DNA from: Iodidimonas nitroreducens
GTDB lineage: Bacteria; Pseudomonadota; Alphaproteobacteria; Sphingomonadales; Rhodothalassiaceae
DNA length: 64,000 nt
Assembly: GCA_000710935.1 (NCBI GenBank)
Contig: BAYV01000006.1
Location: 38,778 to 102,777, forward strand
Reading direction: 5' to 3'
Shown: piece by piece, positions 10,915 through 19,692 of the stretch
How the letters are laid out: each line of letters opens with the position of its first letter
How positions within the stretch are numbered: position 1 is the first letter of the stretch
Notes under the pieces: model-generated
Seen by the model: the letters and a program-made list of their open reading frames with translations, nothing else
Told to the model about the DNA's origin: nothing
The model's database searches: none
Made by a program: the position numbers and the translations under genes

Positions 10915-12024
10915 GTGAAATTTTCTATTAATCATCTATTTGCAATCAGTTGCTTCATGCTGGCAGGCATGATCCCGCATCAACTCAGGGCAGAGGATGG
11001 CTTATCGGACCGCGCACCCTTCCCTGCTGAAAGCAGCGCCATCAGTCGAATCGCTTTTGGCTCTTGTGCCGATGAAACCCGGCCACAGCCCTTTTGGAAC
11101 AGCATTGCGGCACAAAATCCTGATCTGTTTCTGTTCACAGGCGATAATGTTTATGCCGACCAATATAAAGGCGAATGGATCAGGGAACCGGCTTTAGAAC
11201 CCATCAGCTACGCCTATGCGCTTTTGGGCGCCATCCCCGAATTCAAGGATTTTCGCCGATCTGTCCCCATCATAGCCGGCTGGGATGATCATGATTATGG
11301 CTTGAATGATGCCGGTGCCGAATTCCCCTTAAAAGAAGGCTCCAAAAATATCATGCTCGATTTTTTTGGAGTGCCAAAAGATGCACCGGTGCGCCAGCGT
11401 GATGGGCTTTATCATGCCCGCATCATGGGGCCGGTGGGGCAAAGGGTTCAGATCATTTTTCTCGATACACGCTGGTTCAGATCCGATCTGCGGCCCACCG
11501 ATGAACGCGGTGCGGTGGGAAAAGAACGCTATCTGCCCGATCCCGATCCTGCCAAAACCATGCTGGGAGAAGCGCAATGGACATGGCTGGAACAGCAACT
11601 CCAAAAGCCTGCCGATCTTCGGATATTGGTATCGTCCATTCAGGTGCTGGCCGATGGCCATGGCTGGGAAGGTTGGCACAGCCTGCCTCTTGAACGGCAA
11701 AGGCTTTATGATCTGATCAACGACAGCGGCGTCTCATCCCTGCTCATTTTATCGGGTGATCGCCATGTGGGCGGGCTTTATCGGCGCGATGATATTGCCG
11801 CTTTTCCGCTTTATGAAATCACCTCAAGCTCGCTTAATCTCAGCTTTGCCAAAGGCCCGGTTACCGAAACCGGCCCGCATCAGATGGGGCAGCTTTATGG
11901 GCCGGAAAATTTTGGGATGATCGAAGTGGATTGGGATCGGCGCATTCTCAGCTTTGATCTACGCGATATGGCTGGCGATCCCGTGCGGGGCATGACCATT
12001 GCTCTCGATGATCTGGCGCCTTGA
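10915..12024 (+). CDS. PhoD-like alkaline phosphatase / phosphodiesterase, exported
   Basis: 369 residues starting at GTG 10915 after a strong GGGAGGAAG site. A hydrophobic export signal ends near LRAE (~residue 27). The metallophosphatase motifs of the alkaline phosphatase D family are visible in order: IAFGSCADE (~47), FTGDNVYAD (~75), GWDDHDYGLND (~122) and LSGDRHVGGLY (~280). PhoD-type enzymes use calcium and iron to cleave phosphomonoesters or diesters outside the cytoplasm. It is shorter than Bacillus PhoD and lacks a twin-arginine motif, so Sec export is likely. It is divergent from the Oar-like receptor; joint use of a phosphorylated substrate is only inference. Confidence 0.87.
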   Translation: MKFSINHLFAISCFMLAGMIPHQLRAEDGLSDRAPFPAESSAISRIAFGSCADETRPQPFWNSIAAQNPDLFLFTGDNVYADQYKGEWIREPALEPISYAYALLGAIPEFKDFRRSVPIIAGWDDHDYGLNDAGAEFPLKEGSKNIMLDFFGVPKDAPVRQRDGLYHARIMGPVGQRVQIIFLDTRWFRSDLRPTDERGAVGKERYLPDPDPAKTMLGEAQWTWLEQQLQKPADLRILVSSIQVLADGHGWEGWHSLPLERQRLYDLINDSGVSSLLILSGDRHVGGLYRRDDIAAFPLYEITSSSLNLSFAKGPVTETGPHQMGQLYGPENFGMIEVDWDRRILSFDLRDMAGDPVRGMTIALDDLAP

Positions 12025-12064
12025 TGAGCAGCAATTTGGGCCCTGATCTTTTCTGAACCGCCCC

Positions 12065-12108
12065 GCACCGGCTTGCCATTAAGATTTACAGCCTTTGCAA
12101 GCCGGTGC
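12065..12108. repeat. 12-bp perfect inverted repeat spanning the end of the RutR-like gene
   Basis: GCACCGGCTTGC (12065-12076) pairs perfectly with GCAAGCCGGTGC (12097-12108) around a 20-base loop that contains the stop codon of the regulator gene. It lies between the convergent PhoD and TetR genes. Neither side has a T run, so it is not a standard intrinsic terminator. It may still block transcription or protect the mRNA 3' end. Confidence 0.6.
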
Positions 12109-12724
12109 CGCGCAAAACCAGCTGCACCAGATCTTCGGTGGCTTCGATAAAGGCGCGGTCGCTCATCGGAGTTTCTGATGCTTCTGGGGATAGCTTTGAA
12201 ATCTGCCAATCATGGGTCGCATGATAATGCGTGCTCGCCCAGATCATATGGAACAAAATGGCCGGATCGAGCATGGGCATCTTTGCCGCAGTGATCCAGC
12301 CTTCGATCTTTTGGCAATGATCGGCCAGCCACGCCTTTAAAGGCTCCATCACATCATCGGGCAAATCCTGGCCCCGCGATGCGACCGCCATCCCCCACAC
12401 CCGCAGGGCATCCGGGCGGTTACGCGCCAATTCCATATGGCTGACCACGAAATCGCGCAGGGCTTCCGCCGGTTCAGGATTGCGATCAAAAGCTGCACAA
12501 GCCTCTATAACCGCATCAAAAACCCCGGCCATCACCCGCTGATAAAGGCGCTTTTTATTGGCAAAATAATAATGCACATTGGCTTTCGGCACGCCCGCCG
12601 CTTCGGCGATACCATCCATGGTCGCCCCACGATATCCATATTGGGCAAAGACCTGTTCCGCCGCCTGCAAAATATGCGCTTCATTGGCACGACGGATCTG
12701 CTCTTTTGGATTTCGTAGCGGCAC
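12086..12724 (-). CDS. TetR-family regulator, RutR-like
   Basis: 212 residues from a GTG start. The N-terminal helix-turn-helix is GYRGATMDGIAEAAGVPKAN followed by VHYYFANKKRLYQRVM, the classic TetR pattern. The C-terminal half, with LDPAILFHMIWASTHYHATH, resembles E. coli RutR (IDPQHLIFMIWASTQHYADF). RutR senses uracil or thymine and controls pyrimidine use. This gene stands at the edge of the pyrimidine degradation locus, which supports the assignment. A palindrome at 15375-15389 resembles the RutR site TTGACCA-NN-TGGTCAA. Ligand and targets are inferred. Confidence 0.83.
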   Translation of the reverse strand: MPLRNPKEQIRRANEAHILQAAEQVFAQYGYRGATMDGIAEAAGVPKANVHYYFANKKRLYQRVMAGVFDAVIEACAAFDRNPEPAEALRDFVVSHMELARNRPDALRVWGMAVASRGQDLPDDVMEPLKAWLADHCQKIEGWITAAKMPMLDPAILFHMIWASTHYHATHDWQISKLSPEASETPMSDRAFIEATEDLVQLVLRGTGLQRL

Positions 12725-12913
12725 AATCCCAAACCCTTATCCCATAAATTTAAATGAGCGCCCGGGATCATCCTGATCCTGGTTCAGGGCCATTAGGCAC
12801 TCACCAAACCAGAGATAAGCATGCGGTGTTACAGCCATATTTCATTGATATGACAGCTTGGCTATAAGCCTGTTTTCATCAATCTCGATCAAAACCCTCA
12901 TAAAAAACTCTCA

Positions 12914-12949
12914 TAAAAAACCCGGCCCCCTTTTGATGGGAGGCCGGGT
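12914..12949 (-). terminator. Intrinsic terminator after the TonB receptor gene
   Basis: Arms ACCCGGCC (12920-12927) and GGCCGGGT (12942-12949) pair perfectly around a 14-base loop. On the minus strand the stem runs into GTTTTTTATGAG, a run of six T. It lies 31 bases past the receptor stop and also insulates the RutR-like gene. Confidence 0.85.
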
Positions 12950-12980
12950 ATTTGTAACGCAAAAGCGAATGGAGATCAGA

Positions 12981-15308
12981 TCAGAAACGCTTGTTGAATT
13001 TCAGCCCGAATTCGCTGCGATCATTGTTCAAGATCACTTCGGTAAAGCCGGAAAAGGCCTGATCAAGGCGGCCCACATCATATTTCTCGTTCCAGACATT
13101 GTCGCCATAAAGGGTTGCCGACCAGTTATTGGCCAGATTTTCATAGCGGATCGAGAAATTGAGCAGATCGCGGGCATCGAGCTTATTGAGCTCATTATTG
13201 ACCGATTGCCCAAACATGGTGCTGCGATAAGAATAATCAGCCCGCATGGTGATCATATCGCCATTTGGCAGCACGAACTGATATTGCGGGCCCACATTGA
13301 CTGTCCAGTCAGGGGTCAGCGCCGGGGTATCGCCCACAGCCACGCCCTGAGTGCCCGGATCAATCCGCTTGATTTCGCTATCCAGATAACCAACCGAAGT
13401 ATTGAGCGAAAAACCACCAAACTGGAAGGTGTTTTCAAGCTCGAAACCCAAAGCTTCTGATTTCCCGGCATTGGCGGTAATGGTCACAAAACCTGCCGCC
13501 GAAGGGCTGGAAAAGGGCAAGGCCAGATCGGTATATTCAGTAAAGAAGAACGCGACCGACGATTGCATGAAATCAAAAGGCTGCCCCTTGAAACCAAGCT
13601 CGTGATTGCGGGCTGTGGTGGGATCGAAATTGACGAAGGTATTCGGCCCGCCAAAGGGACGCGGGGGGAAACCGCCGCTTTGATAGCCTTTGGATTCAGC
13701 AAAATACACATTGAGATTTTCGGTCAGATCATAAGTAAGGGACGCATTCCACGTGATCTCATTCCAATCTTCAGACCGGAACACCCGCTGTGCGGAACCT
13801 GGTGTGCCATTGCCCGAGCCAACGGGCGGTGCCAGAAACCATGGATTATTGGTGAACAGCGCATCGGCGCTCTTTTTATCATAGCTATAGCGCAGCCCGC
13901 CCGAAAGCTTCAGGCGATCCGTAACCCGATAGCCCACATGGGCAAAAGCCGCATAGCTGTTGGTTGTTTGATTGATATCAAAGGTATCGCCCGGCGTGAT
14001 GAAGGTATTGGGGCCGGAAAAGGTATCACCTTCTTCACGGAAATAATAAAGGGCGCTGACAAAATCAAAACGACCGATTTCACCATTCAACTGTGCTTCG
14101 ATAGAAACCTGATCCGCTTCGCCGCTTTCCGGGAAAGATTGAAAATCCTGGAAGGCCGCATCATCATCCAGGCCACCCGTATAGGATGAATGACGGAAGC
14201 TCGCCAGAACCTTGGTGCTGAACATGTCATTGATGATATAATCGGCGGTGAGCGAGGTCCCGAATCCAGAATTGGACTGATTGAGCAGATTGCCCTCAGC
14301 GGAATTGGTATCATCGGGATCAGCCGCAATATCGCTGGCTTTCAAAGGACCGCCGGCCAGATCAACCGCCGGGCCAGTGGGATCGGTGAAAAAGCCCAAA
14401 CCGGTTTCCGCAAATACGCCGGGCTGATCAAGGCCGGGAATGATTTCTGCGGTCATGGGCGATTGGCCATTTTCGCCTTCCACCATATCAGCCGTCCATA
14501 AAAGCGAGAAACGATCATTCACCTGCCAATCAAGGGCCACACGGCCCGAAGCCTGGAACAATTCGCCCACCTGCCGGGTTGGCTCCACCACATTCAGCGC
14601 CTTACCAAATCCATCGCGGCGGGTGATGTTGCCTGAAGCCGACATGGAAATATCTTCGGTCAGCTTGAAATTGCCATAGAAATTCGCTGCCACGCGGGCT
14701 CGCGTACCGCCCTGCAGGCCAAATTCGAAATGATCCTCATCCCCCGGTTTTTGAGTGATGATATTGACCGCGCCGCCCAGGGTATTACGACCATAAAGGG
14801 TGCCTTGGGGGCCGCGCAGCACTTCGATGCGTTCGATATTCACCAGATCGAGATTGGCCCCCATCTGCCGCCCCAGATAGACCCCATCCACATAAACCCC
14901 AACGCCGGGATCGGTGGTGATGATATGATCCTGCAAGCCGATGCCGCGAATGAAAATGGCGGCATGGGCAGGATTGCCAACCCCAAAGCGGGTGACATTC
15001 AGATTGGGCACGGCCCGATCAATATCCGCCAAACTATCAATGCCGCGCATCTGAAGATTTTCGCCAGACAGCGCCGTGATCGCCATGGGGGTGGAATACA
15101 CCCCTTCCGAACGCCGCTGTGCCGTCACCACGATTTCTTCCAAAGAGAAAACCTTGGGGCCATCGGCATTATCTGCATTTTGCGCCATGGCCGAAGAACC
15201 ACCAAATAGCGCCGATAAGGCAACGGATGCCAGCAATGCCTTGCGAGCCGATGATCCTTTTTGCCGCGCTATGGGGCCGTGATCGCCTGTGTTTAAATAG
15301 GTTTTCAT
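12981..15308 (-). CDS. TonB-dependent receptor, probably for pyrimidines or nucleosides
   Basis: 775 residues. A signal peptide ends near AMAQ (~44). The TonB-box/plug start EEIVVTAQRRSEGVYSTPMA (~57) is followed by the plug motif VLRGPQGTLYGRNTLGGAVN (~158) and a beta-barrel ending in EFGLKFNKRF. This is a standard outer-membrane active importer without a signalling (STN) domain. It is divergent from preT, sharing a 378-base control region, and lies between the RutR-like regulator and the catabolic genes. From that context I infer uptake of uracil, thymine or a nucleoside, which is unproven. Confidence 0.88.
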   Translation of the reverse strand: MKTYLNTGDHGPIARQKGSSARKALLASVALSALFGGSSAMAQNADNADGPKVFSLEEIVVTAQRRSEGVYSTPMAITALSGENLQMRGIDSLADIDRAVPNLNVTRFGVGNPAHAAIFIRGIGLQDHIITTDPGVGVYVDGVYLGRQMGANLDLVNIERIEVLRGPQGTLYGRNTLGGAVNIITQKPGDEDHFEFGLQGGTRARVAANFYGNFKLTEDISMSASGNITRRDGFGKALNVVEPTRQVGELFQASGRVALDWQVNDRFSLLWTADMVEGENGQSPMTAEIIPGLDQPGVFAETGLGFFTDPTGPAVDLAGGPLKASDIAADPDDTNSAEGNLLNQSNSGFGTSLTADYIINDMFSTKVLASFRHSSYTGGLDDDAAFQDFQSFPESGEADQVSIEAQLNGEIGRFDFVSALYYFREEGDTFSGPNTFITPGDTFDINQTTNSYAAFAHVGYRVTDRLKLSGGLRYSYDKKSADALFTNNPWFLAPPVGSGNGTPGSAQRVFRSEDWNEITWNASLTYDLTENLNVYFAESKGYQSGGFPPRPFGGPNTFVNFDPTTARNHELGFKGQPFDFMQSSVAFFFTEYTDLALPFSSPSAAGFVTITANAGKSEALGFELENTFQFGGFSLNTSVGYLDSEIKRIDPGTQGVAVGDTPALTPDWTVNVGPQYQFVLPNGDMITMRADYSYRSTMFGQSVNNELNKLDARDLLNFSIRYENLANNWSATLYGDNVWNEKYDVGRLDQAFSGFTEVILNNDRSEFGLKFNKRF

Positions 15309-15686
15309 GTGATTTCCTCCCTTGATGATGATGGCGCGGCGCTGAAAAAATGGCTTCGAAATTCTGCCGTAACGTTAACCAATGGTTAATGCCGCAACAT
15401 TCAGACATGTCTTTTGTCCTAAACGCTCACAAAAGCTTTATCAATATTTTATCAACAGGATAAAGTTTGATCGAAATAATTTTTCAAACATGTTGCATTT
15501 ATGCTTCATATTGAAATTTTATTGATCAATCAGTTTATGACATTATTGTCATATTCTGATCATTCGGACAAAATTTTCTTGATCAATGCGCCCACATATC
15601 TGATGCTTGATCCAAAGATGGTCACAAGCTTGGATAAGAGACTGCACCAAACAGCTTGGGGCCGGCATAAAGGAGCTAGAATCGCC
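15309..15686. other. Divergent control region of the pyrimidine locus
   Basis: 378 bases between the TonB receptor and preT starts. It contains the palindrome at 15375-15389, then a strongly AT-rich stretch (about 15420-15600) that probably carries the preT promoter. An in-frame TTG at 15501 could extend PreT, but those residues do not resemble the family and have no ribosome site. Confidence 0.55.
15374..15389. promoter_or_regulatory. Palindromic operator candidate (RutR-like or CtrA-like)
   Basis: TTAACCA-A-TGGTTAA at 15375-15389 has perfect 7-bp arms and a one-base centre. It resembles the E. coli RutR operator TTGACCA-NN-TGGTCAA with a G-to-A change in each arm and one base less in the centre. 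With the preceding G it also reads on the minus strand as TTAA-CCATTGG-TTAAC, a full CtrA consensus. It lies 66 bases upstream of the TonB receptor start and about 300 bases before preT. Confidence 0.5.
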
Positions 15687-17072
15687 ATGCGCAAAAAACA
15701 GCTATCGCCCACCCACAAGCGGGATATGGATATCGAACGCGCCTTCAGCGATCTGCATCCCCCGCTCGATGCGGGTGCAGCTTTTATCGAAGCCAGCCGC
15801 TGCCTTTATTGCTATGATGCGCCCTGCATCAATGCCTGCCCCACGGCCATTGATATCCCCACCTTCATCCATCAGATTCGCACCGATAATCTGGATGGAT
15901 CGGCCCGAACCATTCTGGATGCCAATATCATGGGCGGCACCTGCGCCCGCGCCTGCCCCACCGAAATTCTGTGCGAAGGGGCCTGCGTGCTGAACAAAGG
16001 CGATGAAAAACCCATCCGCATCGGGGCTTTACAAAGGCGCAGTGTGGATCATCTGATGGATAAGGTCGCCAAAAATGGCACCCATCCTTTTCAGCGCGCC
16101 CCCCAAAGCGGGCGCAGGCTGGCAGTGATCGGCGCGGGGCCCGCGGGATTATCCTTTGCCCATCGTGCTGCCATGCTGGGCCATGATGTGACGGTCTATG
16201 AAGCCCGGCCCAAGCCCGGCGGGCTGAATGAATATGGCCTTGCCGCCTATAAGATGGTTGATGATTTCGCCCAGAAGGAAATTGATTTCCTGCTCGGCAT
16301 CGGGGGTATCAGCATCAAATATGGTAAAAAACTGGGGGAGGATTTCAGCCTTTCCGATCTCAAGAAACAATATGATGGAGTTTTCATCGGCATCGGCCTA
16401 GGCGGCTCGGGCACTTTGGGCATTCCCGGTGAAGATCTCGATGGGGTGGAGCCCGCCCTCAGTTTCATTGAACATTTGCGTCAGGCCAAGCAGAAATCCC
16501 ACGTCAAATGCGGGCGTCATGTGGTGGTGATCGGCGGCGGCAATACCGCCATTGATGCAGCTATCCAATCCAAAAAGCTGGGGGCCGAAACGGTGACGCT
16601 GGTTTATCGCCGGGGTGATGACAGCATGAGTGCGACCGCCTGGGAGCGCGATCTGGCCCGGCTCAATGATGTTCAGATCCGCACATGGGCGCGCCCCAGT
16701 TCCATCGGCGGCGATCAAAAAGCCGATCATATCATGTTCGAGCGAACGAAAATCATCGATGGCAGGCTGCAAGGCACAGGCGAAACATATCGTCTGACCG
16801 CCGATCTCATCTTAAAGGCTATTGGCCAGAAAATGCTGCCTTTGGGGCTTGGTGATCTTCAGATCAAAAATGGCCGGATCGTGGTTGATGACCAATATCA
16901 AACATCGATGCCCGGCATTTATGCAGGCGGCGATTGTATCCAATCAGGTGATGATCTGACCGTGCAGGCGGTGCAGGATGGCAAGCTGGCAGCCTTGGCA
17001 ATCGATCAGGCTTTAACACGGAATGATGCGCAGCCACCGGTGGCGGCCCATTCCGGCAAAGGGGGTGCATGA
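15687..17072 (+). CDS. preT: NAD-dependent dihydropyrimidine dehydrogenase, PreT subunit
   Basis: 461 residues. With PreA it reduces uracil or thymine to the dihydro form using NADH, the first step of reductive pyrimidine breakdown. The N-terminal part carries eight cysteines for two [4Fe-4S] clusters (CLYCYDAPCINAC at 39-51 and CARACPTEILCEGAC at 86-100), as in glutamate synthase small subunits. The FAD motif VIGAGPAGL is at ~147, a second nucleotide motif VVIGGGNTAIDAA at ~287, and GIYAGGDC near the end. ATG 15687 has AAAGGAG upstream. The stop overlaps preA as ATGA, expected for subunits made in equal amounts. Confidence 0.93.
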   Translation: MRKKQLSPTHKRDMDIERAFSDLHPPLDAGAAFIEASRCLYCYDAPCINACPTAIDIPTFIHQIRTDNLDGSARTILDANIMGGTCARACPTEILCEGACVLNKGDEKPIRIGALQRRSVDHLMDKVAKNGTHPFQRAPQSGRRLAVIGAGPAGLSFAHRAAMLGHDVTVYEARPKPGGLNEYGLAAYKMVDDFAQKEIDFLLGIGGISIKYGKKLGEDFSLSDLKKQYDGVFIGIGLGGSGTLGIPGEDLDGVEPALSFIEHLRQAKQKSHVKCGRHVVVIGGGNTAIDAAIQSKKLGAETVTLVYRRGDDSMSATAWERDLARLNDVQIRTWARPSSIGGDQKADHIMFERTKIIDGRLQGTGETYRLTADLILKAIGQKMLPLGLGDLQIKNGRIVVDDQYQTSMPGIYAGGDCIQSGDDLTVQAVQDGKLAALAIDQALTRNDAQPPVAAHSGKGGA

Positions 17073-18358
17073 TGGCGGATCTTTCATGTCGTATCGCGGG
17101 AATTGATAGCATCAATCCCTTTTGGCTGGCCTCAGCCCCGCCCACCGATAAAAAATATAATGTGGTGCGCGCCTTTCAAAAAGGCTGGGGCGGCGTGGTG
17201 TGGAAAACCCTGGGGGTTGATCCGCCGGTGGTCAATGTCACCAGCCGTTATGGCCTGCACAAGGATTTCAAGGGGGCCACCATCGGGATCAATAATATCG
17301 AATTGATTTCTGATCGGCCGCTGGATGTCAATCTGCGGGAAATCGAGGAATGTCGCCGGGAATGGCCGGATCGGGTGATCATCGGCTCGATGATGGCGGA
17401 AATGGATGAACAGGCCTGGAAAGAACTGGCCATCAGGATCGCCAATTCCGGCGTGCATGGGATCGAGCTTAATCTGGGCTGCCCCCATGGCATGTGCGAG
17501 CGGGGCATGGGTTCGGCCATTGGGCAGGTGCCCGAAATGGTGGAAAAAACCACCCGCTGGGTGCGCGAAGTGGTGGATCTTCCCGTGTTCACCAAGCTCA
17601 CCCCCAATATAACCGATATTCTGGTCCCCGCCGAGGCGGCCCTTGCGGGCGGTGCCCATGCCGTCTCGCTGATCAATACGGTCAATTCCATCGTCTCGGT
17701 CGATCTTGATGCCATGGCCCCCGATCCGATGATCGATGGCAAAGGCACCCATGGCGGCTATTGCGGCTCGGCGGTCAAACCCATCGCCCTCAATATGGTG
17801 GCGGAAATCGCCCGCAATGCGGCCACCCGCGATCTGGAAATTTCGGCGATTGGCGGGATCAACACATGGCGCGATGCTGCTGAATTCATCGCCCTTGGGG
17901 CATCGGGGGTGCAGGTATGCACCGCCGCCATGCTTTATGGCTTTCGCATCGTGGAAGACATGATCGCCGGTTTATCGGCCTTCATGGATGAAAAGGGCTA
18001 TAAAACGCTTGATGATTTTCGCGGCCGGGCGGTGGCCAATACCGTTGATTGGAACGAACTGAATATGAATTTCGATCTGAAGGCACGGATCGATGAAGAA
18101 AGCTGCATCGAATGCGGGCGCTGCCATATCGCTTGCGAGGATACATCCCATCAGGCCATTCGGATCGAAGCCAAAGACGATGGCGGGCGCCGCTTTGTGG
18201 TGATCGATGATGATTGTGTGGGCTGCAATCTGTGCATGCATGTGTGCCCGGTGGATCAGTGCATCGAGATGGAGCCGGTGGCCAATGGCCTGCCACATCT
18301 GACCTGGCCCGACCATCCGAAAAATCCGGCCCATAAAGCCGTTGCGGAGTCAGTATGA
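17069..18358 (+). CDS. preA: NAD-dependent dihydropyrimidine dehydrogenase, PreA subunit
   Basis: 429 residues, close to E. coli PreA. The FMN-binding TIM barrel of the dihydroorotate dehydrogenase family holds the pyrimidine site; NLGCPHGMCERGMGSA (~136-151) carries the catalytic cysteine region and ISAIGGINTWRDAAEFI the phosphate-binding loop. Two [4Fe-4S] motifs sit at the C-terminus, CIECGRCHIACE (~346) and CVGCNLCMHVCPVDQC (~385), passing electrons from PreT. It overlaps preT at its start and the transaminase at its end by four bases each, so a tightly coupled operon is likely. Confidence 0.94.
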   Translation: MMADLSCRIAGIDSINPFWLASAPPTDKKYNVVRAFQKGWGGVVWKTLGVDPPVVNVTSRYGLHKDFKGATIGINNIELISDRPLDVNLREIEECRREWPDRVIIGSMMAEMDEQAWKELAIRIANSGVHGIELNLGCPHGMCERGMGSAIGQVPEMVEKTTRWVREVVDLPVFTKLTPNITDILVPAEAALAGGAHAVSLINTVNSIVSVDLDAMAPDPMIDGKGTHGGYCGSAVKPIALNMVAEIARNAATRDLEISAIGGINTWRDAAEFIALGASGVQVCTAAMLYGFRIVEDMIAGLSAFMDEKGYKTLDDFRGRAVANTVDWNELNMNFDLKARIDEESCIECGRCHIACEDTSHQAIRIEAKDDGGRRFVVIDDDCVGCNLCMHVCPVDQCIEMEPVANGLPHLTWPDHPKNPAHKAVAESV

Positions 18359-19692
18359 TGAGCGAAGACATCGCCAATTCCCGGGCCAATAATTCCCTCG
18401 ATGCCTATTGGATGCCCTTTACCGCCAATCGCCAGTTCAAGGCCAATCCACGTATCTTTGTGGGGGCCGATGGCATGTATTTCAAAACCAGCGATGGCCG
18501 CGATGTTCTGGACGGCATTGCCGGTTTATGGTGCTGCAATGCCGGGCATAAGCGCCCGCGCATCATCGAAGCCGTGAAAAAACAAGTCGAAGAACTGGAT
18601 TATTCCCCGGCTTTCCAGATGGGCCATTACAAGGCTTTCGAATTGGCTGATCGGCTGGCGCGGCTGATGCCCGGCGATCTTGATCATGTGTTTTTCACCA
18701 ATTCCGGCTCTGAATCCGTGGAAACGGCACTGAAAATCGCCCTCGCCTATCACCGCGCACGAGGCGAAGGCCATCGCACCCGTCTGATTGGCCGGGAAAA
18801 GGGCTATCATGGGGTGAATTTTGGCGGCATGTCGGTGGGGGGAATGCCTGCCAATCGCAAGATGTTCGGCTCTCTCGTCGCCGGTGTCGATCATCTCCGC
18901 CACACCCATTATGTGCCGGGCAATGCCTATAGCCGTGGCCAACCCGAACATGGGGTTGAACTGGCCGATGATCTGGAACGCCTGTGCGCGCTGCATGATC
19001 CCTCCACCATCGCTGCGGTGATCGTGGAACCCGTTGCCGGATCGGCAGGGGTGATCATGCCCCCCAAAGGTTATCTGCAACGCCTGCGCGAGATATGTAC
19101 GAAACACGGCATTTTGCTGATTTTCGATGAGGTGATCACCGGATTTGGGCGCCTTGGCGCGCCCTTTGCCGTGGATTATTTCGGGGTAGAGCCCGATCTG
19201 GTGACCACCGCCAAGGGGTTGACCAATGGCGTGGTGCCGATGGGCGCGGTTTTTGCCAGCAGACAGATATACAACGCCTTCATGACCGGCCCTGAAAATA
19301 TGATCGAGCTGTTTCACGGTTATACCTATTCCGCCAATCCCATGGCCTGCGCCACCGCGCTTGCCACCCTTGATACCTATGAGGAAGAGGGTCTGTTCAC
19401 ACGGGCCGCGGAATTGGACACTTATTGGGCCGATGCGGTACATTCCCTTAAAGGCGCGCCCTATGTGACCGATCTGCGCAATATGGGGCTGATCGCGGCG
19501 ATCGAGCTTGAAGGCATCAAGGATGCCCCCACCAAGCGCGCCTTCAATGCCTTTTTGAAAGCTTATGATAAAGGGCTTTTGATCCGCACCACAGGGGATA
19601 TCATCGCTTTGTCGCCGCCCCTGATCATTGAAAAATCGCAGATCGATTTCGCCTTCGATACCCTGCGCACAGTTCTGAAAGAAATCGAATGA
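18355..19692 (+). CDS. Class III aminotransferase, beta-alanine:pyruvate type
   Basis: 445 residues, PLP fold type I. DAYWMPFTANRQFKANPRI near the start is characteristic of omega-amino acid:pyruvate transaminases. The cofactor motifs are IFDEVITGFGRLG (~258) and TTAKGLTNG with the PLP lysine (~287). In this operon it should convert beta-alanine (from uracil) to malonate semialdehyde, and 3-aminoisobutyrate (from thymine) to methylmalonate semialdehyde. It is coupled to preA and to the next dehydrogenase by ATGA overlaps. Substrate specificity is inferred from the pathway and family. Confidence 0.88.
   Translation: MMSEDIANSRANNSLDAYWMPFTANRQFKANPRIFVGADGMYFKTSDGRDVLDGIAGLWCCNAGHKRPRIIEAVKKQVEELDYSPAFQMGHYKAFELADRLARLMPGDLDHVFFTNSGSESVETALKIALAYHRARGEGHRTRLIGREKGYHGVNFGGMSVGGMPANRKMFGSLVAGVDHLRHTHYVPGNAYSRGQPEHGVELADDLERLCALHDPSTIAAVIVEPVAGSAGVIMPPKGYLQRLREICTKHGILLIFDEVITGFGRLGAPFAVDYFGVEPDLVTTAKGLTNGVVPMGAVFASRQIYNAFMTGPENMIELFHGYTYSANPMACATALATLDTYEEEGLFTRAAELDTYWADAVHSLKGAPYVTDLRNMGLIAAIELEGIKDAPTKRAFNAFLKAYDKGLLIRTTGDIIALSPPLIIEKSQIDFAFDTLRTVLKEIE

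Noticed and set aside
10679..10918. A 79-codon plus-strand frame before the PhoD-type gene
   Set aside because: No ribosome site and no family resemblance; it overlaps the phosphatase start and ends within the promoter region.
15501..15686. N-terminal extension of PreT by 62 residues
   Set aside because: The added residues are hydrophobic and unlike the family, start at TTG, and have no ribosome site. ATG 15687 has a strong one.
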